DNA from: a virus
Reading direction: 5' to 3' (one strand)
Virus record (IMG/VR): IMGVR_UViG_3300045243_000079
Location: 1 to 45,073 of that record
DNA length: 45,073 nt
Shown: positions 1 through 6,008 of the stretch, one piece after another
How the letters are laid out: each line of letters begins with the position of its first letter
Position numbering within the stretch: position 1 is the first letter of the stretch
Position numbers and translations under genes: made by a program
The notes under the pieces: model-generated
What the model saw: the letters and a program-made list of their open reading frames with translations, nothing else
Databases searched by the model: none
Told to the model about the DNA's origin: nothing

Positions 1-466
1 CAGCCTCTTCCTCTGTGAAATATACACCGATGTAATGACGTTTTTTATGACCATCAACAGTTTTTCCGATAGCTGCTTCCCACTTCCCAGCCCTTTTGTT
101 CCAAAAAACACCTTTAAATTTAGATACTGGCCCCTTAGACCGCTTACCTAAGCCATGACGATTGGCTTGGTTTTGAACACTACTTGCAAGTCTTAAATTA
201 GACCTCGTGTTATTAAGGCTGTTTCCATCTATGTGGTCTACCATAAAACCTTCTGGTACTACAATGCCCATCCTTTCGGCAATTACATTGTGAAGAAGTA
301 TCTTGACTCTTCTCCCGGTTTTCCTCGAAGAGTTTGTATTGGCGTATACCAAATCTCCACTCTTCTGTTTTTTAACCCTAGAATACCATTTATGTTTTGT
401 GGCTAAGTCATAGTCCAAATCATCCACTATGGCTTTATACCCACGGGTTAATTCTATTGTTTTCAA
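1..466 (-). CDS. HNH homing endonuclease with AP2-type DNA-binding domain (3' end cut by window edge)
   Basis: A free-standing homing endonuclease that nicks or cuts DNA and spreads its own gene. I translated this frame by hand. It starts at a TTG (464-466) with a GGAGAG Shine-Dalgarno seven bases upstream, giving LKTIELTRGYKAIVDD, a common N-terminus of phage HNH proteins. The HNH core is seen as VDHIDGNSLNNTRSNLR with later N and H residues, followed by FKGVFWNKRAGKWEA, typical of the AP2 module joined to such nucleases. The frame is open to base 1, so the C-terminus lies outside the window. It sits just downstream of tRNA-Ala, a usual kind of insertion place. Family assignment is confident; the TTG start is fairly so. 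Confidence 0.85.
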   Translation of the reverse strand, partial: MKTIELTRGYKAIVDDLDYDLATKHKWYSRVKKQKSGDLVYANTNSSRKTGRRVKILLHNVIAERMGIVVPEGFMVDHIDGNSLNNTRSNLRLASSVQNQANRHGLGKRSKGPVSKFKGVFWNKRAGKWEAAIGKTVDGHKKRHYIGVYFTEEEA

Positions 467-503
467 ATAATACTCTCCACTCGTGAATCGATTAAGACAT
501 CCG

Positions 504-576
504 TGGAGAACACCGGCTCTGCCCCGGTCACCCTCTGCTTGCAAAGCAGACGCTCTCCTGAATGAGCTAGTTCCCC
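504..576 (-). tRNA. tRNA-Ala (UGC), non-canonical T-loop
   Basis: Full cloverleaf: acceptor GGGGAAC/GTTCTCC, D-stem GCTC/GAGC, anticodon stem TCTGC/GCAGA with loop TTTGCAA (anticodon TGC) and T-stem ACCGG/CCGGT. The T-loop reads GGCAGAG instead of the usual TTCRANY, so T54, T55 and A58 are absent while C56 is kept. CCA is not encoded after discriminator A. All four stems are intact, so it is probably expressed, but the T-loop is odd. Confidence 0.88.
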
Positions 577-585
577 ACACATGCC

Positions 586-1116
586 TTAAGAATTACCGTT
601 CTTAAACCTTGCTCTCATATCTGTAAGCTTCTGCTGAATCTTGAACCTCTCCACATCGGTCATCCTTTTGTTAAAGGTGATTCCGTCCATGTGGTCAATC
701 TCATGCAAGATACATCGTGCTTCAATACCACCAAAGAGTGCATGACATATTTTACCACTAATTTCGGTCCATTGCAACTCAACTTCTTCATTTCTTGAAA
801 CAATTCCAAAAACCCCTGGAAAAGATAGACATCCTTCAATACCTTTTACTGGTTTTCCGTAAATATTAAGCACTTTCGGATTACACATTTCCAACCACGT
901 TGGAGGCCCAAGTTTCTGCTTCATAACCATCATTCTGATTGGATGTCCAACTTGAATAGCGGATAACCCCATCCCATCATTTTCTTCACAAGCTTGAATC
1001 ATATCTTTCTTGATACCGTCCAAATAGGTTGGTGTTCTGTAAAAAACATCAGATTCTATCTCCAAACTAACCCCATTTAACTGGGGGTCTGGATATTTAA
1101 CTAATTTATAAGGCAT
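586..1116 (-). CDS. def: Peptide deformylase
   Basis: Metal-dependent enzyme that removes the N-formyl group from nascent proteins in the cytoplasm. All three family motifs are present in the 176-residue product: GMGLSAIQ (residues 48-55), EGCLS (94-98, metal ligand C96) and HEIDH (138-142, ligands H138 and H142, catalytic E139). The length matches bacterial and phage deformylases. I start at MPYKLV, with AGGAG just upstream. A longer frame to 1173 would run through tRNA-His and is rejected. It lies inside a tRNA cluster, which suggests a role in sustaining phage translation late in infection. Phage deformylases are known from other tailed phages. The C-terminal basic tail is short. Confidence 0.95.
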   Translation of the reverse strand: MPYKLVKYPDPQLNGVSLEIESDVFYRTPTYLDGIKKDMIQACEENDGMGLSAIQVGHPIRMMVMKQKLGPPTWLEMCNPKVLNIYGKPVKGIEGCLSFPGVFGIVSRNEEVELQWTEISGKICHALFGGIEARCILHEIDHMDGITFNKRMTDVERFKIQQKLTDMRARFKNGNS

Positions 1117-1131
1117 CTGGCTCCTAACATA

Positions 1132-1206
1132 TGGGGTGATAGATGGGTGTCGAACCCACGTCTTGGGTTCCACAAACCCAGGTCCTACCGTTGAACGACT
1201 ACCACC
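1132..1206 (-). tRNA. tRNA-His (GUG)
   Basis: Acceptor GTGGTAG/CTATCAC with an extra G at -1 (1206) facing C73, the hallmark of tRNA-His. Anticodon stem TGGGT/ACCCA, loop TTGTGGA (GTG); canonical T-loop TTCGACA. CCA is encoded (1132-1134). It ends 15 bases before the deformylase start. Confidence 0.93.
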
Positions 1207-1209
1207 GTG

Positions 1210-1389
1210 TTAAATAAAATCTCCATTACCTGCTAAGCTGTCCCCAGCTTCTTCTAAATCATCACCCAAATTTTGTAACGTCTTCTCACTTGCGCCTGCA
1301 TCTCCTAACGTTACAACGTCCACAACGGCTGCGACTGGTAGAGTTACAACATCCACCGCTGCTTTAAACAACCCGCCTAAAAGTCCCAT
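1210..1389 (-). CDS. Small phage protein, 59 residues, hydrophobic N-terminal half
   Basis: Hand-translated frame MGLLGGLFKAAVDVVTLPVA followed by a second VVDVVTLGDAG stretch and an acidic tail ending GNGDFI. AAGGAG lies five bases before the ATG. It fits exactly between tRNA-His and the upstream HNH gene. The N-terminal 35 residues could form an amphipathic or membrane-associated helix. Short proteins beginning MGLL.. with VVDVVTLG-like runs are common in phages and have no known function. I do not assign a role. Confidence 0.75.
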   Translation of the reverse strand: MGLLGGLFKAAVDVVTLPVAAVVDVVTLGDAGASEKTLQNLGDDLEEAGDSLAGNGDFI

Positions 1390-1399
1390 ACTTACTCCT

Positions 1400-1792
1400 T
1401 TACTTTTTCATCCTGTTAATAGTTAATTTTCTAGACTCAGAATATTTTTTACTATGCTCTTCTGCGTGACAGTTTGCACACAGTAAAATACACTTTTTTG
1501 CTTCGGCAACTAATTTTTTAAATGCAATTGTCATTCCACTAATCCCAAAATTCTTATTGCCTGGATTCTTATGGTGAAAGTGGTACACTGCTGGGTAATC
1601 TTTATCATACCCACACTCCTGACATTTCCCACCCAACAAAGTAATCAATTTTCTTTTCTTATCTACTCTCCAATTTACAACAGAATCGGCATTCCTAATT
1701 CTCCAAGCATTGGCCTTAATATTATTTCGTAAGACCTGATAATCTTTCCAGGCCTTTTCACCCATATTTATACGTCTGCTGTATCGTTTCAT
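1400..1792 (-). CDS. HNH endonuclease (zinc-binding type)
   Basis: Probable homing endonuclease of 130 residues. The core holds two CxxC knuckles around the catalytic region: CQECGYD, then YHFHHKNPGNKNFGIS, then CANCHAEEH. This is the usual layout of the compact HNH family in phages, with a basic N-terminal helix region for DNA contact. I start at MKRYSRRINM because GGAGG lies six bases upstream; nine further upstream codons have no ribosome site. It sits between tRNA-Asn and a small gene. With the HNH-AP2 gene at the window edge it gives two mobile endonucleases in one tRNA region. Confidence 0.9.
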   Translation of the reverse strand: MKRYSRRINMGEKAWKDYQVLRNNIKANAWRIRNADSVVNWRVDKKRKLITLLGGKCQECGYDKDYPAVYHFHHKNPGNKNFGISGMTIAFKKLVAEAKKCILLCANCHAEEHSKKYSESRKLTINRMKK

Positions 1793-1809
1793 GGTATACC
1801 TCCAAGATA

Positions 1810-1838
1810 AGTATACCACTAAACTGGTAAACTAACAC
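1810..1838 (-). promoter_or_regulatory. Possible extended -10 promoter before the HNH gene
   Basis: TGGTATACT is an extended -10 match (TGnTATAAT type); the -35 position reads only GTGTTA. The same GTGGTATAC core occurs in the better promoter at 3109-3137. Transcription would begin very close to the ribosome site, so support is weak. Confidence 0.3.
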
Positions 1839-1860
1839 TATGTTATTACCATTATTACAT

Positions 1861-1936
1861 TGGCTGGGAAGGGTGGTCTCGAACCACCGACAACCTGATT
1901 AACAGTCAGGCACTCTACCAGCTGAGTTACTTCCCA
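1861..1936 (-). tRNA. tRNA-Asn (GUU)
   Basis: Acceptor TGGGAAG/CTTCCCA, discriminator G, encoded CCA. D-stem ACTC/GAGT, anticodon stem CCTGA/TCAGG with loop CTGTTAA (GTT), T-arm GGTGG-TTCGAGA-CCACC. All canonical. Confidence 0.96.
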
Positions 1937-1943
1937 ATATCTA

Positions 1944-2177
1944 TTAGAACAGCCCCTTAACAACAAGGGTGTTACCGACAGTCTCGATGACTTCTCCACC
2001 ACTAACACAGGGAGTGCAGGCTCTGACTTCCTTCACAACTTCCGTGAAGCTGAGGGCTGTACGCTTCCTAATTGAGTTCGTAGGAACCTCGTAAGTTCTT
2101 TTACGAACCTCGACAACTATTTTGTGCGTAGTTTCTCCAGCTTTGCTATTTTTCTTACAAAAACTGCATCGAATCAT
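1944..2177 (-). CDS. Small zinc-ribbon-like protein, 77 residues
   Basis: Two cysteine pairs, CSFC near residue 4 and CTPC near residue 54, can form a single zinc-binding ribbon around a basic middle segment. AAGGAG precedes the ATG. A good sigma70-type promoter (2248-2276) lies directly upstream, so this gene and the following tRNA-Asn may form one early unit. Small Cys4 proteins are frequent in this genome. The function is unknown; nucleic-acid or protein binding is only a guess. Confidence 0.8.
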   Translation of the reverse strand: MIRCSFCKKNSKAGETTHKIVVEVRKRTYEVPTNSIRKRTALSFTEVVKEVRACTPCVSGGEVIETVGNTLVVKGLF

Positions 2178-2247
2178 ACCTTCTCCTTACCACATTAAAA
2201 GTATTTTCAAAAACTGCTTAAACTTTCTAAATTCCCACTCAAGGTTA

Positions 2248-2276
2248 ATCATAACACTACCTCAGCTAAAAATCAA
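2248..2276 (-). promoter_or_regulatory. Sigma70-type promoter
   Basis: TTGATT, 17-base spacer, TATGAT on the minus strand, ending about 70 bases before the Cys4 protein start. The hexamers match the bacterial consensus at 4/6 and 5/6. Apart from this promoter, the stretch 2178-2284 shows nothing. Confidence 0.6.
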
Positions 2277-2284
2277 CCAAAAAT

Positions 2285-2359
2285 TGGAGCCCTTTTACGG
2301 ATGTGCGCCGTACTCCCCGGTTTACAGGACCGGAGCATCGCTGTCTATGCTTAAAGGGC
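2285..2359 (-). tRNA. tRNA-Thr (UGU) with altered D- and T-loops
   Basis: Acceptor GCCCTTT/AAAGGGC, discriminator T, encoded CCA. D-stem GCAT/ATGC, anticodon stem CCGGT/ACCGG, loop CCTGTAA (TGT), T-stem TACGG/CCGTA. The T-loop is CGCACAT (no TTC) and the D-loop AGACAGCG lacks the G18-G19 pair. Position 8 is A rather than T. GCG in the D-loop can pair with CGC in the T-loop. It looks like a true tRNA with a rewired elbow, or a decayed one. Confidence 0.8.
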
Positions 2360-2486
2360 ATGAATGGAATGGAGCATCGTAACATACTCCATCTTGATTC
2401 CTTATTTGTCTAGCGAACAGGAACTTAAAAACGCCCTGAGGAGTTACCCTCAGCGGAACCAGTGTAGCTAATTACGACTGGAACGT
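2360..2486 (-). other. Unassigned structured spacer between two tRNAs
   Basis: No coding frame is convincing here. On the minus strand the stretch can form several stems: GTTCCAGT..ACTGG near the start, the terminator-like hairpin listed separately, TTCC..GGAA, and TGGAG..CTCCA nested inside GGAAT..ATTCC. It resembles neither a cloverleaf nor any structured RNA I recognise. It could be tRNA precursor spacer, a decayed tRNA or a small RNA. Confidence 0.35.
2427..2455 (-). terminator. Possible intrinsic terminator
   Basis: Minus-strand hairpin CTGAGG-GTAACT-CCTCAG, with partial extension through CGC/GCG, followed by GTTTTTAAG. Stem and T-run are modest. It would end transcripts after the long-arm UAU tRNA. 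Confidence 0.4.
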
Positions 2487-2578
2487 TGGTTGAAGTGTCT
2501 GGACTCGAACCAGCTTCAAGGCCCTAATCGGGGGCGACCGCTTATAAGACGGCTTGAGAAACCTTCCTCCCCACTTCA
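2487..2578 (-). tRNA. Class II tRNA (long variable arm) with anticodon UAU, identity uncertain
   Basis: Acceptor TGAAGTG/CACTTCA, discriminator A, encoded CCA. Three-bp D-stem GAG/CTC as in Leu and Ser tRNAs. Anticodon stem GCCGT/GCGGT with loop CTTATAA (TAT), then a 21-base variable region with a GCCC/GGGC stem, then T-loop TTCGAGT. UAU would read the Ile codon AUA, but Ile tRNAs have short variable loops. The body looks like Leu, Ser or Tyr. Bases 8-9 are GG. Confidence 0.8.
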
Positions 2579-2583
2579 ATAAA

Positions 2584-2659
2584 TGGTTCTCTCTGCAGGA
2601 ATCGGACCTGCGACATCCTGCATGTTAGGCAGGTGTTCTAACCACTGAACTAAGAGAGA
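2584..2659 (-). tRNA. tRNA-Val (AAC)
   Basis: Acceptor TCTCTCT/AGAGAGA, discriminator A, encoded CCA. D-stem GTTC/GAAC, anticodon stem CCTGC/GCAGG, loop CTAACAT (AAC). T-arm GCAGG-TCCGATT-CCTGC. A34 is rare in bacterial-type tRNAs outside Arg-ACG. It would need deamination to inosine, or would read GUU poorly beyond its own codon. Confidence 0.88.
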
Positions 2660-2701
2660 AAAACAAAAGGCTGGCTCTGGTTCTTAATCCCAGCTCCAGC
2701 C
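2657..2701 (-). terminator. Intrinsic terminator between tRNA-Met and tRNA-Val
   Basis: Minus strand: GGCTGG-AG-CTGG, a nine-base loop, CCAG-AG-CCAGCC, then TTTTGTTTTT. Ten base pairs, mostly G-C, are split by a small symmetric internal loop and followed by a T-rich tail. This is a strong factor-independent terminator shape. It would separate the tRNA-Met transcript from the downstream tRNAs unless it is read through or processed. Confidence 0.7.
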
Positions 2702-2741
2702 CCATCCGCAATCTTAACGCTTACGGTATGTGAAGGCTCAG

Positions 2742-2814
2742 TAGCGGGGGCTGGATTTGAACCAGCGACCTACTGGGTATGAGCCAGCCGAGATGACCGC
2801 TTCTCTACCCCGCC
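2742..2814 (-). tRNA. tRNA-Met (CAU), elongator type or Ile2
   Basis: Acceptor GGCGGGG/CCCCGCT (G1-U72), discriminator A, no encoded CCA. Anticodon stem GCTGG/CCAGT, loop CTCATAC (CAT), T-loop TTCAAAT. It is not an initiator, since the three G-C pairs of the initiator anticodon stem are absent. If C34 is modified to lysidine it could be an Ile tRNA; the sequence does not decide. Confidence 0.9.
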
Positions 2815-2828
2815 ATTCAGCCTTCAAA

Positions 2829-3083
2829 TTACTTGCTGTTTGCTTCTTTAATACGGGCTTCAATGTCTTTTTGACCGAGTGTCAGGACGGGATTTAAATC
2901 ACCGTCTTTGATTCTGTACTTCCCAAGCTCGACATTAGCTACTGTCTCTTCGCCCTTATCGTTTGAAATACGTACTTGGGCTCCAACAACAATATCTTCT
3001 ATCTTCCAGCTACCACCAAGCTTAGTTTGAAGTAGTTTTGCGACCTCACCAACCTTGGAAAAAACCACATTATTTAAGTCCAT
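2829..3083 (-). CDS. Unknown small protein, 84 residues
   Basis: Begins MDLNNVVFSKVGEVAKLLQT. There are no cysteines or membrane segments. The middle (WKIEDIVVGAQVRISNDKGE..VELGKYRI) reads as a small beta-rich fold. AGGAAG lies six bases before the ATG. It is the first gene after a clear sigma70-type promoter at 3109-3137 and the last protein gene before the tRNA cluster. I do not recognise a family. Confidence 0.8.
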   Translation of the reverse strand: MDLNNVVFSKVGEVAKLLQTKLGGSWKIEDIVVGAQVRISNDKGEETVANVELGKYRIKDGDLNPVLTLGQKDIEARIKEANSK

Positions 3084-3108
3084 TATTCACTTCCTTTCGT
3101 ACTGGATA

Positions 3109-3137
3109 TGTATACCACATTCCAAAACGAATTGCAA
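3109..3137 (-). promoter_or_regulatory. Sigma70-type promoter with extended -10
   Basis: TTGCAA, 17-base spacer, TATACA, with TG one base before the -10 hexamer (TGGTATACA). It sits 25 bases before the start of the 84-residue protein and is probably used early by host RNA polymerase. It may also drive the downstream tRNAs as far as the terminator at 2657-2701. Confidence 0.65.
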
Positions 3138-3144
3138 GGACTTT

Positions 3145-3372
3145 TTAGGACTTTATTCCCTTTAAAAACGACAAATCTTCACCGCTTTTAGAAGCTGGAG
3201 CCACTGCCTTAGCCTTCTCAAGAGAAACTAAATACGCCTTTGCCTTCTCTTCCGTATTGATAAGACTCTTTGGCACACTCTTGGTTACAATTGTACCACT
3301 ATTTAGTGTAATTGTCAATACCGCAAGTATAGAAATTTTTGGGTCATCTTTTATATCTGTAATTACTGCCAT
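3145..3372 (-). CDS. Unknown small protein, 75 residues
   Basis: Starts at MAVITDIKDDPKISILAV, with GGAG seven bases upstream. A longer frame overlapping the upstream fibre gene is not supported. The sequence has a beta-strand-like first half (AVLTITLNSGTIVTKSV) and a charged helical second half ending FLKGIKS. It follows the fibre gene by 11 bases and is likely co-transcribed with it, so a small structural or assembly role is possible. No family recognised. Confidence 0.75.
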   Translation of the reverse strand: MAVITDIKDDPKISILAVLTITLNSGTIVTKSVPKSLINTEEKAKAYLVSLEKAKAVAPASKSGEDLSFLKGIKS

Positions 3373-3383
3373 TTTAAAGCTCC

Positions 3384-5636
3384 TTAACCACCAAATCCAA
3401 TTAAACTCCAAGCTGCGCCAGTCCATTTTGCGATTAATCCTGCCCCGGCTGGAAGAACCTTTCCAAGCATTGTGAAGGAGGTTGAACCAACATTATTAAC
3501 ATAGGCCAACAACCCTGCCGTTGCGGTTGTGGGTGTAGGCAAGGTAAGTGTTTGAGCAGCGGTTGTTTGGTTTACATTAAAACTGGAATCAATATCAACA
3601 GTGTCGGCAGCAGTTCCAATGTCCCCACCAGTTGCTTTGTTTGTTATGTCCTGAGTTCTTTGGACGATTGAGCAGTTTAGATTAATAACTCTCGACTGTA
3701 TTGTCAGATCGCCTGGAGTAATGAACCCAGAATTGGTATCATTAAAATTAAATGTGGATACCCCGTCATTCCAAAATAAACCTGAATCACTAACACTGAA
3801 TGAAGTTGTTCCATTACCCCAAAAAAGATTTCCCGGCTGTGCGTGGAAGCTGGTTCCAGCCCCATCTCCCCAAAATAATTGGGCTGATTGAGCTAGAAAT
3901 GTTGTGGGTCCCCCAGAGAATGTAATCCCATCGTGGGTTATATTTAAAACATCCACACCATTAAACCACAAAACATGGCTATCATCCACAATATGTACTG
4001 TGGTCCCATCATTCCAAAAAATCTGTGTTCCGTCAACTGTAAATGTGGTCGTTCCGTTTGTCCAGCTGGTTTGGGTATCGTCCACTGTTATGGAGGTTGT
4101 TCCGTTACTCCAATACATTTCAGAGTGGTTTGCCAAAAACGTATCTACGGAGTTATTCCAATAAAGCTGAGTTGGGCTACCTTGAAATGTTGTTGAACCA
4201 CTAATGTTCCAATAAATCTCGGTGTTGTTAATGGTAAAAGTTGTGTTTATACCGTCTTGCCACTGTAGTTCAGAATCGTTTACTGTAAAGAACCCAGTAC
4301 CATTCATATTTAGGTTAGGGGAAGAGATGACAAGCTGCCCTGCGGTTCCACCACTTCCTGTGGTGACGAACACATTTGAAGCTGCCCCTTGAGGAGTTAT
4401 GAAAACATCCCCTCCAGAATTAATTTGGAAACTCCCGGTGTTCAAAAAGTTTGCTAAGGCGATAGTATTTTCAAGCGTGAAGTCGCTCGAACCAAATGTT
4501 CCTTGAAATCTAAACCCGTTTCCACCGGAACTAAAAAACATCGTCCCGCCAGTTTTAATTAACGGGAATTGGAACCCAAAATCCAAGAGGGTTGTTCCTG
4601 GTGTTGTGTCTCCATCCAAAATTAAGATGGAAGAAGTATTGGCGTTTCTTTTGAAATTGATTGTTTTTGAATTAAATACGAAATCTTGGGTCGTAAGAAG
4701 GGTTGACCCAAAAGTAGACACTTGGAACGCTTCTGTCGGTGAGGAAGCGTTTGCCCAATTTAATTGATACTGGCTTGCATATAAAAATGCCCCAACACTG
4801 CTATCCGAGAACGTAAGTTGGCCTGAGCTTACTTCAAATACAAGCCCAGCTCCATTGCTCCAATGAATTTCAGAGTCACTCGCTTCAAAAAATGAGGGGC
4901 CATCGCTCCAATATAGTTCGGTTCCAGACACTAAAAATGTTATAGTCCCGTTTTGCCAAAATAATTGAGTCGGGTCAGCTCTAAGTTGACCACCTGTAAA
5001 CTCAAAATCAAACCCAGCAGCTATTGCCTTTGACCCAGTAAAAATATTAGATACTTCTCCCAAAGCTCCTTGGGCAGTTATGGAGTTAAAAACAGTCCCT
5101 GTTGGGGAGAATATTATGCTTTTGGCTTGCTGAGAAATCTGCTCCAGTGATATAAATAAATCATTAGTAATATCATAAGCTCCAACAAATATCTGATTAT
5201 CTGAAAGAGTGTAAGAGACTACCTCAGCACTCAAAACTAACGTGTTTGAGCCTGAATTTAAAGTACCTACAATAACCCTATTTCCAAGTAATCCAGATAT
5301 GCTTCCTGAAGATAAGTTATAAACTACCCCATTGGAGCTTATTTGACCATTACCAAAACTCAAAACACCGCTTTCAACTGACATGAAAGGGTCAGTAAAC
5401 CATATGTAAGGGACTCCAAAACTTGAACTTTCAAATGGGTGGAAACTTCCAGAATAAAAAACAAAATATTGTTTTAAATCAGTACGAAAACAAATATCTC
5501 CAACCCAGGCGTTTGTAATGGCATTCATCTCAACCGCACTTGCCTTGATATACCCAGGCGAGTGTAATTGATGTTTTGTGGTATTTGTAGAATCGTTGGT
5601 TAATGTTGAGTGTACTACGTATTGGCCTGTTGGCAT
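3384..5636 (-). CDS. Fibre-like structural protein with tandem W-x-[ND]-G repeats
   Basis: A 750-residue, Gly/Ser/Thr/Asn-rich protein almost free of Cys, Lys and Arg, as expected for a trimeric beta fibre. The N-terminal 100 residues (ending FRTDLKQYFVFYSGSFHPF) probably dock it to the virion. Residues about 224-640 hold about sixteen degenerate repeats such as QLFWGDGAGTSF, spaced by short beta turns. The C-terminal 100 residues form a distinct cap (TLTLPTPTTATAGLL). GAGGG precedes the ATG. It lies two genes after the portal, so it may be a head or tail decoration or a receptor-binding fibre; the exact place is not known. Confidence 0.85.
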   Translation of the reverse strand: MPTGQYVVHSTLTNDSTNTTKHQLHSPGYIKASAVEMNAITNAWVGDICFRTDLKQYFVFYSGSFHPFESSSFGVPYIWFTDPFMSVESGVLSFGNGQISSNGVVYNLSSGSISGLLGNRVIVGTLNSGSNTLVLSAEVVSYTLSDNQIFVGAYDITNDLFISLEQISQQAKSIIFSPTGTVFNSITAQGALGEVSNIFTGSKAIAAGFDFEFTGGQLRADPTQLFWQNGTITFLVSGTELYWSDGPSFFEASDSEIHWSNGAGLVFEVSSGQLTFSDSSVGAFLYASQYQLNWANASSPTEAFQVSTFGSTLLTTQDFVFNSKTINFKRNANTSSILILDGDTTPGTTLLDFGFQFPLIKTGGTMFFSSGGNGFRFQGTFGSSDFTLENTIALANFLNTGSFQINSGGDVFITPQGAASNVFVTTGSGGTAGQLVISSPNLNMNGTGFFTVNDSELQWQDGINTTFTINNTEIYWNISGSTTFQGSPTQLYWNNSVDTFLANHSEMYWSNGTTSITVDDTQTSWTNGTTTFTVDGTQIFWNDGTTVHIVDDSHVLWFNGVDVLNITHDGITFSGGPTTFLAQSAQLFWGDGAGTSFHAQPGNLFWGNGTTSFSVSDSGLFWNDGVSTFNFNDTNSGFITPGDLTIQSRVINLNCSIVQRTQDITNKATGGDIGTAADTVDIDSSFNVNQTTAAQTLTLPTPTTATAGLLAYVNNVGSTSFTMLGKVLPAGAGLIAKWTGAAWSLIGFGG
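3730..4970 (-). repeat. Coding tandem repeats, W-x-[ND]-G-x-x-x-F type
   Basis: Within the fibre gene the motif [QE]-hydrophobic-x-W-x-[ND]-G recurs about sixteen times, mostly at 16-20 residue spacing and in two blocks separated by about 150 residues. The copies differ strongly at DNA level, so they are old or selected for variation rather than fresh slippage. Confidence 0.7.
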
Positions 5637-5645
5637 GAATCCCTC

Positions 5646-6008
5646 TTAGGTTGTTGGAATCGGAGCTTCAATGATAAGATTCCCCTGATTATCTGTTAAT
5701 TCGTTGTATTGATTATCTACCAAAATAAAGTAAAACTCTTCAACTTCCTCAATAGCCTCTTCGTCTTGATAGACCCACTCTTCTAAGAAAATCCATTGGT
5801 AGAAATTACATCCAACACGTGTGCAGCGAAGTCTTTGTTTAACTGTGCCTTCAAAACCCTTGAAAGAAGATACCGGAAGGTTGTATTTACCTAAGTGTCC
5901 GTGATTGCAACGAAAAAAGAACGTATCTGCTGAATAGCCATACGCTCTTTGGTATTGAAGTGGAGTTAAATCTGTTTTTATATTAAGAGTATCTGGAATG
6001 CTAAGCAT
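5646..6008 (-). CDS. Unknown protein, 120 residues, possible zinc site
   Basis: Starts at an ATG whose A overlaps the portal stop codon (TAATG), so translation is probably coupled to the portal. C34, H36 and H38 (RCNHGHLG) with C62 and C67 (LRCTRVGCN) could bind a metal. The C-terminal third is very acidic. Its place between portal and fibre suggests a minor head or connector protein, but I recognise no family. Confidence 0.8.
   Translation of the reverse strand: MLSIPDTLNIKTDLTPLQYQRAYGYSADTFFFRCNHGHLGKYNLPVSSFKGFEGTVKQRLRCTRVGCNFYQWIFLEEWVYQDEEAIEEVEEFYFILVDNQYNELTDNQGNLIIEAPIPTT

Noticed and set aside
1117-1173. N-terminal extension of the deformylase
   Set aside because: These codons overlap tRNA-His, and family proteins start near the chosen Met with a ribosome site.
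2360-2486. Group I intron or tmRNA fragment between the tRNAs
   Set aside because: No conserved intron core or tag reading frame could be found; only simple hairpins are visible.
2742-2814. Initiator tRNA for the CAT anticodon gene
   Set aside because: It lacks the three consecutive G-C pairs in the anticodon stem and the 1-72 mismatch expected of initiators.
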